Source: Paraglaciecola algarum
Lineage (GTDB): Bacteria; Pseudomonadota; Gammaproteobacteria; Enterobacterales; Alteromonadaceae
DNA: 64,000 nt
Assembly: GCF_021532655.1 (NCBI RefSeq)
Contig: NZ_JAKGAS010000004.1
Span: 186,001 to 250,000, forward strand
Reading direction: 5' to 3'
The notes under the pieces are model-generated. The model saw only the letters and a list, made by a program, of their open reading frames with translations. It was not told the DNA's origin and ran no database searches. How positions within the stretch are numbered: the stretch's first letter is position 1; each line of letters opens with the position of its first letter. A program made the translations under genes and the position numbers. Positions 45,869-56,242 of the stretch are shown here, piece by piece.

Positions 45869-47098
45869 TTAATGCAAGATACGAGTCTTTATTGTACCTT
45901 CGATTTTCTGCAATTGAATAAAGGCATCATCTGAGCGATCCGTCTCAACATCAATTACTACATAACCAATGTTGGCATTAGTTTGTAGGTATTGTGCGGC
46001 AATATTAATACCTTTATCAGCAAACGCATGGTTAATTTGAGTTAGTACACCTGGCGCATTTTTATGTATGTGCAATAAACGAGAACGCCCTGTGTGTTCA
46101 GGTAAAGATGCTTCAGGGAAATTTACCGCAGATAAAGTAGAGCCGTTATCACTATATTTTGCTAACTTGCCAGCCACTTCAATACCAATATTTTGTTGAG
46201 CTTCTTGAGTACTTCCACCAACGTGAGGGGTCAAAATTACATTGTCAAACTCAGTTAACGGTGATTCAAATAATTCGTTATTTGATTTAGGCTCTACAGG
46301 GAATACATCAATAGCCGCCCCAGCCAATTTGCCACTGCGCATTGCCGCAGCTAAGGCATCAATATCAATCACTGTACCACGAGCTGCATTTATCAAAATA
46401 GCACCGTCTTTCATTAAAGCTAATTCTTTGGTACCAATCATATTTTTGGTGCCAGCGGTTTCTGGTACATGCAGACTCACCACATCAGACGTACTTAATA
46501 GCTGCTTTAAAGTTTTAACTTGAGTAGAGTTACCTAGAACTAGTTTACTCTCGACATCAAAAAACTGTACACGCATACCTAAATGCTCAGCTAAAATACT
46601 TAACTGGGTACCAATGTGGCCGTAACCAATAATACCTAAGGTTTTACCTCTGGCTTCATAAGAACCCACTGCACTTTTATCCCAAATACCTTTATGGGCT
46701 TTAGCATTTCTTTCTGGCACACCACGTAGTAGCAAAATAAGTTGACCCAGCACAAGTTCAGCTACCGACCGAGTATTTGAAAACGGCGCATTAAAAACAG
46801 GAATGCCACGCTTTTGCGTCGCGTTAAGATCAACCTGATTAGTACCGATACAAAAACAGCCTACTGCTACTAACTTGTTGGCAGCAGCTATAACATTTTC
46901 AGTTAATTGGGTACGCGAACGAATTCCAATAAAATGTACATCTTTGATTTTTGCAATTAACTCATCTTCTGGAAGAGACGTTTTTAGGTACTCAATATTT
47001 TCATATCCGTTTGCGTGTAAAGTATCTAAGGTACTTTGATGCAATCCTTCAAGTAACAATATTTTAATTTTTTCTTTCGGCAACGACACTTTGCTCAT
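45869..47098 (-). CDS. serA: D-3-phosphoglycerate dehydrogenase
   Basis: A 409-residue enzyme for the first step of serine synthesis. It starts MSKVSLPKEKIKILLLEGLH like E. coli SerA (410 residues); the 15 extra codons of the longer frame are not expected. The NAD site is LGIIGYGHIGTQLSILAEHL, the active site includes INAARGTVIDIDALAAA and LTPHVGGSTQEAQQNIG, and the C-terminal ACT domain (about 330-409) binds serine for feedback inhibition. GGAAAA precedes the ATG. Confidence 0.97.
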   Translation of the reverse strand: MSKVSLPKEKIKILLLEGLHQSTLDTLHANGYENIEYLKTSLPEDELIAKIKDVHFIGIRSRTQLTENVIAAANKLVAVGCFCIGTNQVDLNATQKRGIPVFNAPFSNTRSVAELVLGQLILLLRGVPERNAKAHKGIWDKSAVGSYEARGKTLGIIGYGHIGTQLSILAEHLGMRVQFFDVESKLVLGNSTQVKTLKQLLSTSDVVSLHVPETAGTKNMIGTKELALMKDGAILINAARGTVIDIDALAAAMRSGKLAGAAIDVFPVEPKSNNELFESPLTEFDNVILTPHVGGSTQEAQQNIGIEVAGKLAKYSDNGSTLSAVNFPEASLPEHTGRSRLLHIHKNAPGVLTQINHAFADKGINIAAQYLQTNANIGYVVIDVETDRSDDAFIQLQKIEGTIKTRILH

Positions 47099-47365
47099 GA
47101 GATTTTCCACGTGACAGGTTAATGTTAAAATTAAGACAGACATCTGGACGTCTATTTGCGATACAAAATAGCAGAAATCAGCTAAATTAGGAAGCCAAAG
47201 GTACTAAAATAAAGGGATTTAGCTGAACGTTTTAGTTATGTATTATATGCAAGACTCTACCATCTCAATATTTAGTCACTCGGTAATTAGATCGATAGTA
47301 GTTTACGTTCTGCATTGCCCAAACACTCCGTAATTTTACCCCTTTTTATTTTTGTTGGCGCTATT

Positions 47366-49666
47366 TTACTTGTTTTTGCTTCTACGCTTTTTATGGGGCG
47401 AAGTATTCTTAGCCGTTTCATTGTGTAGCTGATTGTGTGGCTGATCGCTACTAAAGCGAGTTAAGCCTTTTTGAGCTCTAGCTGCATTAGCATTTTTACC
47501 TTTAGCATGGGCTTTATTCACTGAACGTTTTTCATAGGCTTTTTGATCTTTACCACGCAGTTCATTACGGCTCTCCGCTGGAACTAAACATTTAGGTCCA
47601 TTGCCGATCAAATAAGTTTTCCCCATTTGAGTTAACGCTTTACGTAACATAGGCCAATTTGCAGGATCGTGATAACGTAAAAATGCACGATGTAAACGTC
47701 TATGAATTTCGCCTTTAGGTACTTCCACCACTTCACTTTTATGGGTGACTTTATGTATCGGATTTTTATTCGTGTGATACATAGTGGTAGCGTTAGCCAT
47801 AGGCGACGGATAAAAGTTTTGCACCTGATCAAGTTTGAAATTTCGCTCTTTTAACCACAAGGCTAAATTCAACATATCTTCATCTTTTGTACCTGGATGA
47901 GCAGAGATAAAATACGGGATCAAAAACTGCTCTTTGCCCGCTTCTTTAGTATATTTGTCAAACAACTCTTTAAATCTATCGTAAGTACCCATGCCCGGTT
48001 TCATCATTTTATCTAACGGGGCTTTCTCTGTATGTTCTGGCGCAATTTTTAAATATCCGCCTACATGATGAGTCACCAACTCTTTCACATACTCAGGATC
48101 TTCAATAGCTAAATCGTACCTAACACCCGAAGCAATCAAGACTTTTTTAACCCCATCCACTTCACGAGCTTTGCGATACAAGTTAGTGGTTGGAGACTGG
48201 TCCGTATCTAAGTGACCACAAATTTCTGGCCACACACAAGATAACCTACGACATGCTTGTTCCGCTTTTGGGCTTTTACAGCGGAGTTTGTACATGTTAG
48301 CAGTTGGGCCACCAAGATCTGAAATTACCCCAGTAAAACCTGGTACCTTATCGCGAATTTCTTCTATTTCTCGAATAATAGATTCTTCTGAACGACTTTG
48401 GATCACCCTACCCTCATGTTCAGTAATCGAACAAAACGTACAACCACCAAAACAACCTCGCATAATATTAACCGAAGTTTTAATCATGTCGTACGCTGGA
48501 ATTTTAGCTTTACCGTAACTTGGATGAGGCACTCGTGCATAAGGCAAATCAAACACAGCATCCATCTCCTCGGTTTCTAAAGGGAAAGCCGGTGGGTTGA
48601 TCCACACTATTCGATCACCATGACGCTGCGCTAACGCTCGAGCGCAGCCTGGATTGGTTTCTTTATGTAATATCCTAGAGGTATGGGCATAGTGAGTTTT
48701 CTCTGCTCGCACCATGTCATAAGGCGGTAACAACACGTAAGTTTTGTCCCAAGGTTTACGTCTTTGGGTTTTTGAAGTAAATGGCTGAATAACAATTGGT
48801 TTTGCTTTATCTGCGTCTATCGCTGCTTGTTTTTCGGCCTCCGAGGACACTGCACATTTATCTTCAATGTTTTCGTATGGGCTCACAATTGGATCAATTT
48901 TTCCAATCACATCCACGTGAGTTGAGTCTACCCCTTGCCAACCTGGTAAGGGCTCTTTTCGCAATACAGCCGTACCACGAATGTCTTGCATTTGATCTAT
49001 GGTTTCGCCCGCAGCAAACCTGTGAGCCATTTCAATCAGAGGGCGCTCGGCATTACCAAACATCAACATGTCCGCTTTTGAATCAAACAACACGCTACGG
49101 CGTACTTTATCCGACCAATAATCGTAGTGGGCAATGCGCCTTAAACTGGCTTCAATACCGCCAATCACCACAGGTTTTTTATAAGCCTCTTTACATCTTT
49201 GGGTATAAACGGTAACTGCACGATCTGGACGTTTTCCCCCTTCATTATTAGCGGTATAGGCATCATCATGGCGAAGTTTACGATCAGCAGTATAACGGTT
49301 GATCATAGAATCCATATTGCCAGCGGTTACCCCAAAAAATAAGTTAGGCTCCCCTAACTGCATAAAGTCTTCTTTAGAATGCCAATTTGGTTGAGAGATA
49401 ATCCCTACCCTAAACCCTTGTGCTTCTAACGTGCGACCAATCACAGCCATACCAAAACTAGGATGGTCAATATAAGCATCACCGGTAACAATAATAATAT
49501 CGCAACTATCCCAACCTAGTTGATCCATCTCCTTACGTGACATAGGTAAAAATGGCGCAGGATCAAAACATTCAGCCCAATATTTGGGAAACGAAAACAA
49601 GCCACGCTCCGCTTTCATACGGGCAACAGGTTTAGATCGGGAAATGGGTTGAATACTCGGCATATA
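47366..49666 (-). CDS. ygiQ: YgiQ-family radical SAM protein
   Basis: A 766-residue UPF0313/YgiQ family protein. It has an N-terminal cobalamin-binding-like region ([20 protein letters not shown]), the radical-SAM cluster motif [10 protein letters not shown] (CxxxCxxC), and a Lys/Asn-rich basic tail. It should bind a 4Fe-4S cluster and SAM. The reaction is not established for the family. The ATG at 49666 starts [16 protein letters not shown] as expected; the longer TTG frame is less likely. The length fits E. coli YgiQ (739). Confidence 0.93.
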   Translation of the reverse strand, partial: YMPSIQPISRSKPVARMKAERGLFSFPKYWAECFDPAPFLPMSRKEMDQLGWDSCDIIIVTGDAYIDHPSFGMAVIGRTLEAQGFRVGIISQPNWHSKEDFMQLGEPNLFFGVTAGNMDSMINRYTADRKLRHDDAYTANNEGGKRPDRAVTVYTQRCKEAYKKPVVIGGIEASLRRIAHYDYWSDKVRRSVLFDSKADMLMFGNAERPLIEMAHRFAAGETIDQMQDIRGTAVLRKEPLPGWQGVDSTHVDVIGKIDPIVSPYENIEDKCAVSSEAEKQAAIDADKAKPIVIQPFTSKTQRRKPWDKTYVLLPPYDMVRAEKTHYAHTSRILHKETNPGCARALAQRHGDRIVWINPPAFPLETEEMDAVFDLPYARVPHPSYGKAKIPAYDMIKTSVNIMRGCFGGCTFCSITEHEGRVIQSRSEESIIREIEEIRDKVPGFTGVISDLGGPTANMYKLRCKSPKAEQACRRLSCVWPEICGHLDTDQSPTTNLYRKAREVDGVKKVLIASGVRYDLAIEDPEYVKELVTHHVGGYLKIAPEHTEKAPLDKMMKPGMGTYDRFKELFDKYTKEAGKEQFLIPYFISAHPGTKDEDMLNLALWLKERNFKLDQVQNFYPSPMANATTMYHTNKNPIHKVTHKSEVVEVPKGEIHRRLHRAFLRYHDPANWPMLRKALTQMGKTYLIGNGPKCLVPAESRNELRGKDQKAYEKRSVNKAHAKGKNANAARAQKGLTRFSSDQPHNQLHNETAKNTSPHKKRRSKNK

Positions 49667-49894
49667 ACTCTCTAACAAAAACAGCAATAAAAATGCTCAA
49701 AAAAACGGCTGGATTATAACAGAATACTTAAACCCTGTGGATCTAAAACATCCTTTGCAGAAATTTAGCTACAGCAGTTGCAAATAATGCAGGAATACAT
49801 GTACTACTACTGAATATAAAGAGGCTTCTAAAGGCCTGTTTTAAGATAATTTTATGTAAAAAATGTTTCTTTGCTCGCTCAATAAATCGATATT

Positions 49895-50209
49895 ATGCGC
49901 TTCTTGCAAGAACTGAAAAGACGTAACGTTTTTAAAGTCAGGATCAGTTATCTGGTTTTGAGTTGGCTGATTATCCAAGTCGTCTCTATAACCATGCTTG
50001 CTTTACATTTGTCTACTTGGGTGAATTCATTGTTTGTTTTGCTTGTTATTATCGACCTTCCTTTCAAAAAAAACCTATTGGTGGGATGCCTACGGCATGA
50101 TGAAATTCGTATTGGCGCCTTGGAAAGGACATGCTTAAGTAATAACTAGTATGTAAATAAGGTAGAACTAGATAGGCAACGTATGCGGGAAAAACTGGGT
50201 GTAAATTAA
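49895..50209 (+). pseudogene. Remnant of a TolB-like/TPR membrane protein gene
   Basis: Residues 1-57 (MRFLQELKRRNVFKVRISYL, then a hydrophobic helix with LSWLIIQVVSIT) match the N-terminus of a common family of membrane-anchored TolB-like/TPR proteins that are normally 500-900 residues long. The frame then breaks at an A8 tract near 50067 and ends at 50149. A separate short frame at about 50153-50209 (VELDRQRMREKLGVN then stop) resembles such a C-terminus. The middle of the gene is gone. The surrounding gap 49667-50403 shows no other gene. Confidence 0.55.
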
Positions 50210-50403
50210 GCTGCTTATTTAGTTGAGTTGCATTTCAAACAACAGCTCTTTTTTAGGGCAAAAACACTCAAAATCACCATTTGTGTGCAGAACTAGAAAA
50301 ATTTAGACCAAATAATAAGCTTTGCTGCACTAAAATGGCTGGCTCAGAATTTGCTACTGTTTTAACACAGTAAAAATTTTACCGAAAAAATAAAGATATA
50401 GTA

Positions 50404-51570
50404 ATGACTAAACTGATTACTTTTCCCATTAGAATCTTAATTAATCAACTAGGCTTACGCATTGGCCTAACAATCCTTTGGGCATTGTGCCTCATATCAA
50501 TTATCTGTTTGATCTCCAATCAATTCATTAGTTCAGAGGCGCTTAAAGCAAGCATTGCATTGCTGGTTATTTGGGTACTATTCGCCCTAAATTTATGTTT
50601 AAAACAAGAGCTAGAACAGTCTGAACAACTGGTGTCATCTGCCGACAAAATAACAAAGAGTAAACATGATAATAGTTCTAACAGCTTATTTTTTAATGAA
50701 CTAAATCGTAAATTGGCTCACCTTTTAAAAGAACAAAACCGAGACAAAATTAAATTAACTGAACAACTCTCTGAAATACGATATTCATCTGAACAAGTGA
50801 CCGAGTCAGCTTTGGCAGTTTCACAAAATGTCGAAAAACAGTCCGAATCCACTCATCTAAGCGCCGCTGCAATTGAAGAAATGAGTTACTCTTTGAACGA
50901 AGTAGTCGAAAAAATAAATACGGTAAAAGAAGCGGCCACCCACACCAGTCAACATGCAAGCTCAGGAAGCGAACAGTTATCAAAGCTAATCGAAGAAGTT
51001 AAACGTGTAAAACAAGAAGCCACAGACACGCTTTCAGCTATCCAAGATTTAAACAGCAACACTGAAGAAGTATTAACTCTTACCGGATCCATAGAAAAAA
51101 TTGCCGAACAAACCAACTTATTAGCGCTAAACGCTTCTATCGAAGCCGCTAGAGCGGGAGAAATGGGTAGAGGATTTGCGGTGGTTGCAGACGAAGTTCG
51201 TAATTTAGCAGGGGTGAGCAAAAGTACAGCCACTAACATCATCAGTAGTATTGAAAATGTTAGGAGCAAAAGTGCCAATGTTAACCTGAGTATGTCAAAA
51301 GTGGTTGAACTGTCACAAAACTGTGAGCAACAAGCCCAAGGAGCAGGCGATATACTCAAAGACATATTTACTGAATCTGATCACGTACAACAACAAATTG
51401 AAATTGTCTCAACGAATACAGAACAACAAAGTGTTGCGACTCGAGAAATATCCAAACACTTGACGGAAGTTGTTGAAGTAGCTGAAGAAAATGCAGAAAT
51501 TTCGAAACAAACAACTCAACTAGCAGACCATCTTAAAAATGTGACTAGTACTAAAAAGGACGTAATCTGA
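50404..51570 (+). CDS. Chemoreceptor-like signalling protein without a periplasmic sensor
   Basis: A 388-residue protein with two adjacent TM helices (about 17-39 and 44-65) and almost no periplasmic loop, then a cytoplasmic coiled coil ending in an MCP signalling domain (kinase-control hairpin [20 protein letters not shown], then [18 protein letters not shown], about residues 232-275). There is no HAMP domain of normal form. It must take its input from elsewhere. The downstream NIT-domain gene overlaps its stop codon by one base (TGATG), so the two are translationally coupled. Confidence 0.88.
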   Translation: MTKLITFPIRILINQLGLRIGLTILWALCLISIICLISNQFISSEALKASIALLVIWVLFALNLCLKQELEQSEQLVSSADKITKSKHDNSSNSLFFNELNRKLAHLLKEQNRDKIKLTEQLSEIRYSSEQVTESALAVSQNVEKQSESTHLSAAAIEEMSYSLNEVVEKINTVKEAATHTSQHASSGSEQLSKLIEEVKRVKQEATDTLSAIQDLNSNTEEVLTLTGSIEKIAEQTNLLALNASIEAARAGEMGRGFAVVADEVRNLAGVSKSTATNIISSIENVRSKSANVNLSMSKVVELSQNCEQQAQGAGDILKDIFTESDHVQQQIEIVSTNTEQQSVATREISKHLTEVVEVAEENAEISKQTTQLADHLKNVTSTKKDVI

Positions 51571-52427
51571 TGAAGGAAACTCTATTAGGCGCAGCTATCA
51601 TTGCCACAATATCAGTCGTCACTATTATCTACATTACTTGGAAGAGAAAACAACACTGGCTTAATCAACAAGCAGCAGTGGAGCAAGTTTTCAAAGTCAA
51701 AAAAATCATTGCTATGACCCAAAAACACAGAGGAATGTGCGCATCCTTTTTACAAGGTAAAACCGAAACTCAAAGCGAACTAACGCAAATAGTACAAACC
51801 ATCCATCCTATTATTGAACAATTAAACACTCAAAAGTTAATCAAACAACAAGACCGCTGGGTGGGTTATCAAGATCATTGGGGAAGGTTATCAAAACAAG
51901 CCACAAAATTAACTCTAGAAGAAAGTTTTCAGCAACATACCAACTTAATTACCAATTTGTTGTATTTATTTGAAGATATTGCCGAACAACAAAATATTAG
52001 TTCAACTTTTTTTGCTGATGCAAATAGCAGTAAAACCTTGTGGCAAACTTTACCTTTTGCCGCTGAGTTTATCGGCCAATCTCGTGCAATTGGTGTAGCC
52101 ATTGCAGCCAAAGGCACAAGTACTCAAGTGGATAAAGTGAAACTAGGTTATTTAGAAACTAAAATTAATCAATTATCACAAACGGTTTTTAAACATTTTG
52201 CTGATAAACGTTTTAGCCACCCCGAACACAATCAAATTCTTAAGATTGCCCAAGAGTCCTGTCAGTATTTCTTAGCTTTATTACACACTGAATTATTAGA
52301 AGTGAATAAAGTCACCATTGCGCCAGAAACCTATTTTGAAGCGGCAAGTAAAGCAATGAACGGAATAAACCGATTACTAGATAATGAATTACAGGCATTA
52401 AAGCAACAAGTGAAAAAGTCATATTAG
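51570..52427 (+). CDS. NIT-domain (nitrate/nitrite-sensing type) membrane-anchored protein
   Basis: A 285-residue protein with one N-terminal TM helix (about 5-24) followed by a basic stretch (WKRKQHW), which places the rest in the cytoplasm. The body is helical and carries the NIT-like signatures AMTQKHRGMCASFLQG, FIGQSRAIGVAIAAKG and APETYFEAASKAMNGINRLL. It is coupled to the sensor-less chemoreceptor gene upstream and lies next to nsrR-nnrS. This suggests it supplies nitrate/nitrite sensing in trans. The NIT assignment is by motif resemblance only. Confidence 0.7.
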   Translation: MKETLLGAAIIATISVVTIIYITWKRKQHWLNQQAAVEQVFKVKKIIAMTQKHRGMCASFLQGKTETQSELTQIVQTIHPIIEQLNTQKLIKQQDRWVGYQDHWGRLSKQATKLTLEESFQQHTNLITNLLYLFEDIAEQQNISSTFFADANSSKTLWQTLPFAAEFIGQSRAIGVAIAAKGTSTQVDKVKLGYLETKINQLSQTVFKHFADKRFSHPEHNQILKIAQESCQYFLALLHTELLEVNKVTIAPETYFEAASKAMNGINRLLDNELQALKQQVKKSY

Positions 52428-52442
52428 TTCCATCAAAGTAAA

Positions 52443-52874
52443 TTAAGAAATGTCCAATATTTGCACTAGGGAATCACGCTCATCATGGATCAAATCACTC
52501 AAATTATAAGTTTTTAAACTATTTATAAAAGCTTGCGACGCCTCAGCCAAAATACCTTTTAATTTGCAGCTCGGGAAAATTTTACAAGGAGGAGTTTTAC
52601 ACTCAACTAGCTGTAAGGTATTTTCTAGTAACTCAATTATTTCACCAATATTGACCTGCTCTGGGGGCAAACTTAAATAGAAACCGCCCCCCTTACCTCT
52701 TTTGGTATGAATAATGTTTGCTTTACCTAACTGATGCACAATTTTATTTAGGTTATTCCTAGAAATATCATAAATCCCACTGATTTCATCAATACTTGCT
52801 AATCGCCCTTGGGGCAATAGAGCTAAATAAATCAAGGTACGTAATCCGTAATCTGTATAACGGGTGAGTTGCAT
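52443..52874 (-). CDS. nsrR: Nitric-oxide-sensing repressor NsrR
   Basis: A 143-residue Rrf2-family regulator beginning MQLTRYTDYGLRTLIYLALL. The winged helix-turn-helix is at about 24-65. Three cysteines, Cys92, Cys97 and Cys103 (ECKTPPCKIFPSCKLKG), have exactly the NsrR spacing for an iron-sulfur cluster that NO destroys. It represses NO-detoxification genes such as the divergent nnrS. The longer frame (start 52934) adds 20 unlikely residues; the chosen ATG has AAGAGA upstream. Confidence 0.95.
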   Translation of the reverse strand: MQLTRYTDYGLRTLIYLALLPQGRLASIDEISGIYDISRNNLNKIVHQLGKANIIHTKRGKGGGFYLSLPPEQVNIGEIIELLENTLQLVECKTPPCKIFPSCKLKGILAEASQAFINSLKTYNLSDLIHDERDSLVQILDIS

Positions 52875-52925
52875 GTTTTGTTCTCTTATATCGTATTTAA
52901 GGGGAAGTACAATTGACACGCATAT

Positions 52926-52975
52926 ATGATACATTTAATATGCACCTTATAAAACATACATTTAAAATGTACTTT
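52926..52975. promoter_or_regulatory. Two tandem NsrR operators between nsrR and nnrS
   Basis: Each site is an 11-1-11 dyad. Site 1 (52926-52948) has half-sites ATGATACATTT and ATATGCACCTT. Site 2 (52953-52975) has AACATACATTT and AAATGTACTTT. They match the known NsrR half-site AAGATGYATTT with a few mismatches. Their centres are 27 bp apart, and they cover the shared promoter region of the divergent genes. Confidence 0.8.
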
Positions 52976-53005
52976 AATTATTTACAAAAAAAGTGACTGT
53001 CTGAA

Positions 53006-54208
53006 ATGAATATTACAGATCCTAGAATAGAACAAAAAATCCCAGCGATTTGGCGCCAGGCCTTTCGGCCAATGTTTTTAATTGGCAGTTTATTTGCCAT
53101 TATTTGTATGAGTATTTGGGCATTATTTTTGTCAGGAAATCTCAGTTTCACCCCATATGGCGGTATGTTCTATTGGCATGGCCACGAGATGATGTTTGGA
53201 TTTGTGGGGGCTATCCTAGTTGGTTTTTTATTAACCGCAGTGCAAAACTGGACAGGCTTAAGAGCCACACATGGAAAGCCATTAATAGCACTGTTTAGCC
53301 TATGGCTGACCGCAAGACTTTTAATAGTCAGTAACCTATTACCGCTATTATGGCTAACCGCTTTAATCGACATATTGTTCCTAGTGTTAGCCGCAGCACT
53401 AATGGCCCAACTAGTGCTAAAGGTAAAACAATACCGAAATCTAATATTTGTGCCTATTTTATTGTTACTAGCTTGTGCTAACGGCTTAACTCATTTATCG
53501 GTGCTTCTGGCCGATCCCAGCTTTTACGTATGGGGCATGTATGCATCTGTTGCCATTATCACTTTAATCATGACTGTTATTACCGGAAGAATTGTACCCA
53601 TGTTTACCGCCAATGGTACACAAACTCAAAAAGTCCCCAATTTGGCTTGGTTAGAAACCTTAGTCATAGGCTCTACGTTACTAATTACGCTTATTTATTT
53701 AGCAAATTTACCCGCAAAACTGCCTAAACTATTAATGGTATCAATATTTATAGCAGCGGCTTTAGTGCATGGATTTAGAGCCATTCGTTGGCGTCCACAA
53801 GTTACTATTAACACGCCACTGGTTTGGTCATTACACCTTGCATACTGGTTTATCCCTATTAGTTTTGTATTGTTTGCTATGCATTATTGGGGACTAAATG
53901 TTGCTTTATCTAGCGCACTTCATGGTTTAACTGCTGGTGCTATCAGTTCACTTATTTTAGCCATGCTCGCAAGAATTACGCTAGGGCATACAGGCCGCCC
54001 ACTCACACCACATTGGGCGATTAAGTATTCATTTGGGCTTATTATTTTAGCGGGGATCACTAGGCTTACAGCACAACCACTACAAACCTCCATAGACCTA
54101 AACATTTATATTATTGCAGCGATTTTTTGGATAACTGCTTATGTTATTTATTTAATATTTTATTGGAGAATATTAACGTCGCCCCGACCTGATGGCAGGC
54201 CAGGATGA
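53006..54208 (+). CDS. nnrS: NnrS-family membrane protein (NO stress)
   Basis: A 400-residue protein with about twelve TM helices. The family motif YWHGHEMMFGFVGAILVGF lies near residues 55-73, and later membrane His residues (ALHGLTAGAISSLILAM) are typical heme/copper-ligand candidates. NnrS proteins protect against nitric oxide and nitrosative stress; the exact chemistry is not settled. It is divergent from nsrR, with two NsrR operators upstream. Confidence 0.94.
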   Translation: MNITDPRIEQKIPAIWRQAFRPMFLIGSLFAIICMSIWALFLSGNLSFTPYGGMFYWHGHEMMFGFVGAILVGFLLTAVQNWTGLRATHGKPLIALFSLWLTARLLIVSNLLPLLWLTALIDILFLVLAAALMAQLVLKVKQYRNLIFVPILLLLACANGLTHLSVLLADPSFYVWGMYASVAIITLIMTVITGRIVPMFTANGTQTQKVPNLAWLETLVIGSTLLITLIYLANLPAKLPKLLMVSIFIAAALVHGFRAIRWRPQVTINTPLVWSLHLAYWFIPISFVLFAMHYWGLNVALSSALHGLTAGAISSLILAMLARITLGHTGRPLTPHWAIKYSFGLIILAGITRLTAQPLQTSIDLNIYIIAAIFWITAYVIYLIFYWRILTSPRPDGRPG

Positions 54209-54236
54209 ATTAACTAATATAAATTGATAAACAAAA

Positions 54237-55499
54237 TTACTCAGCAGATGCAGCTTCTTTCACCGCCTCTGGAAAGATTACATTTTTAGCTGCATCTACC
54301 GTCTCTTTTGATGGATAACCGTCAGCAATTAACCCCACAGACAATTGAAATGCTCGCACCCCTTTGCGGGTTGCAGGGCCTAAAATACCGTCTGCCACAC
54401 CTACATCAAAACCAAGTTGGTTAAGTTTATCTTGGAAGTCTTTCATCTCATCTACTGTGTATTTGGGTAAAGCAGGTAAAGGTTTAGACAAATCTTTTTG
54501 ACCACTAATTCTATCGGCTAAATGTCCTACGGCAATGCCATAATATTCAGAATTGTTCCACCGTAATATCACGTCAAAGTTTGGGTAAACTAAAAAGGCA
54601 GAACCAGTATGACCTGCAGGGATCAATAGAGCAGCGGTTAAATCGGCTTTACCCACTAACTGGCCATTTACTTTTGTTAAGCCTTTATCATGCCAAAAAG
54701 GCAAGCTTTGAGCTTGCGACTTGCCAGCAAGCTGGTAATCAAAATTTTCGGGGAGCACAACTTCACGGCCCCAACGATAGCCAGCTTTCCAGCCAAGATT
54801 TTGTAAAAAATTAGCCGCTGACGCTAAGGCATCTTTTTCGTTATTCCATAAATCAACTTTACCATCACCGTCGCCATCTCTGGCATATTTCATATAAGCC
54901 GTCGGCATAAACTGAGTATGTCCCATGGCTCCAGCCCATGAACCTATCATATCTTTTTCAGTTAAGCCTTCACGCTCTAGCAATAAAAGAGCTTGAACTA
55001 GCTCACCAGAAAAATACGCGCTTCTGCGCTTATCACACGCTAGGGTAGTTAAGGCTCGGATGGTGGGTATTTTACCTTTATAAGAGCCAAAGTTTGTTTC
55101 CAGGCCCCAAAAAGCAATCAGGTAATGAGCAGGCACACCATACTTATTAGTCAGCTGTTGTAAAAATTCTTTATGTAATCTTAGTTTTTCGCGGCCTTTA
55201 TTAACTCGCCAGTCAGTTACACGTTTTGAAAAATAACCTGTAAAAGTTTGTACAAACTCAGGTTGATTGCGGTCGTACTTTAATATGGTTTCTAAAGGCT
55301 GTACTTTACCTAAAATATCAGTTGAAGTGGCTTGAGAGACACCTGCAGCTAAAGCTTGGGTTTGCAACCGAGCAACACATTGAGGGAACTCATCACTTAG
55401 TGATAACTCAGTATCGTTAGCAAATAAAGAAAAGGAGCTTAAACTTAAGCCTATACCCAATGCGGTTAACACCGACTTACCTAAAGAAAATTGAAACAA
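54237..55499 (-). CDS. Lytic murein transglycosylase, MltB family
   Basis: A 420-residue periplasmic enzyme. The signal peptide ends near LFAND (about residue 28). The MltB-type catalytic domain (about 40-320) has the Glu in AFWGLETNFGSYKGKIPTI, plus SWAGAMGHTQFMPTAYMKYA and RDGDGDGKVDLW. A C-terminal peptidoglycan-binding domain (about 345-405) has LGFDVGVADGILGPATRKGV. It cleaves glycan strands, leaving 1,6-anhydro ends. No ATG is available; translation must start at the TTG at 55499 (AGG about 9 bp upstream; an in-frame stop lies just before). Confidence 0.93.
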   Translation of the reverse strand: MFQFSLGKSVLTALGIGLSLSSFSLFANDTELSLSDEFPQCVARLQTQALAAGVSQATSTDILGKVQPLETILKYDRNQPEFVQTFTGYFSKRVTDWRVNKGREKLRLHKEFLQQLTNKYGVPAHYLIAFWGLETNFGSYKGKIPTIRALTTLACDKRRSAYFSGELVQALLLLEREGLTEKDMIGSWAGAMGHTQFMPTAYMKYARDGDGDGKVDLWNNEKDALASAANFLQNLGWKAGYRWGREVVLPENFDYQLAGKSQAQSLPFWHDKGLTKVNGQLVGKADLTAALLIPAGHTGSAFLVYPNFDVILRWNNSEYYGIAVGHLADRISGQKDLSKPLPALPKYTVDEMKDFQDKLNQLGFDVGVADGILGPATRKGVRAFQLSVGLIADGYPSKETVDAAKNVIFPEAVKEAASAE

Positions 55500-55580
55500 G
55501 ATAGTTACCTAAAAATTAATCAGATTAAAGACCGTTGACTTAACATGCTAACTGACTCGCGCCTAATTGGCAGCAACTCA

Positions 55581-56099
55581 TTATACAAATTTTTCCATCC
55601 AAACATCATTGGCCATAATATGACTTGGATCAGCTACTCGGTCTAACCAAGTTTTACCAATTAGATGGTCAAACTCATGTAAAAAGATACGCGCTAAAAA
55701 TCCTTCATAACGCACATGTTTAGACTGTCCTTTGCGATTTAAATAATCCACCTCAACCCAATTATTCCTTTCAATGTTTCCCCGCAATCCGGGGACAGAT
55801 AAACATCCTTCCCAGTGCCAGCAGGTATCGGCACTATGATCAGTTATGCTTGGATTGATTAATATTTCGGGCTTCATATCTGGAGCATCGGGATATCTAG
55901 GGTTAGATTTAGAGGCAATAATCATAATCGCACGAGGATCAAACACTTGGGGTGCGGCGATACCGATGCCGTTTGCATCTAACATACATCTGAGCAACTC
56001 ATCTAAAAAGTCCTGAAATTCGATTTGTGCAAAGACATATTTTTCCACCGGTAACGCGGGTGTTTTTAAAATGTCTTCACCTACTTGGGCTATTTTCAT
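55581..56099 (-). CDS. def: Peptide deformylase
   Basis: A 172-residue metalloenzyme that removes the formyl group from nascent proteins. All three motifs are present: GIGIAAPQVF, WEGCLSVPGLRG and LHEFDHLIGK (EGCLS Cys and HExDH metal ligands). The start MKIAQVGEDILKTPALPVEK is typical. It is not next to fmt, so it may be a second deformylase rather than the main one. It converges with nothing and is followed by the transglycosylase gene on the same strand after 81 bp. Confidence 0.94.
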   Translation of the reverse strand: MKIAQVGEDILKTPALPVEKYVFAQIEFQDFLDELLRCMLDANGIGIAAPQVFDPRAIMIIASKSNPRYPDAPDMKPEILINPSITDHSADTCWHWEGCLSVPGLRGNIERNNWVEVDYLNRKGQSKHVRYEGFLARIFLHEFDHLIGKTWLDRVADPSHIMANDVWMEKFV

Positions 56100-56242
56100 A
56101 AATCATTCTCATATTATCTAATGACTAAAAATATCTCACCACAGAGGAAAAGGAGACCACATAGAATACAAAGTTTAAGATTGATTTCCTTCGCAATTCT
56201 CAATGCTCTCGGTGTCCTTGCTGGCTGAAATTCTTTTAGCTG

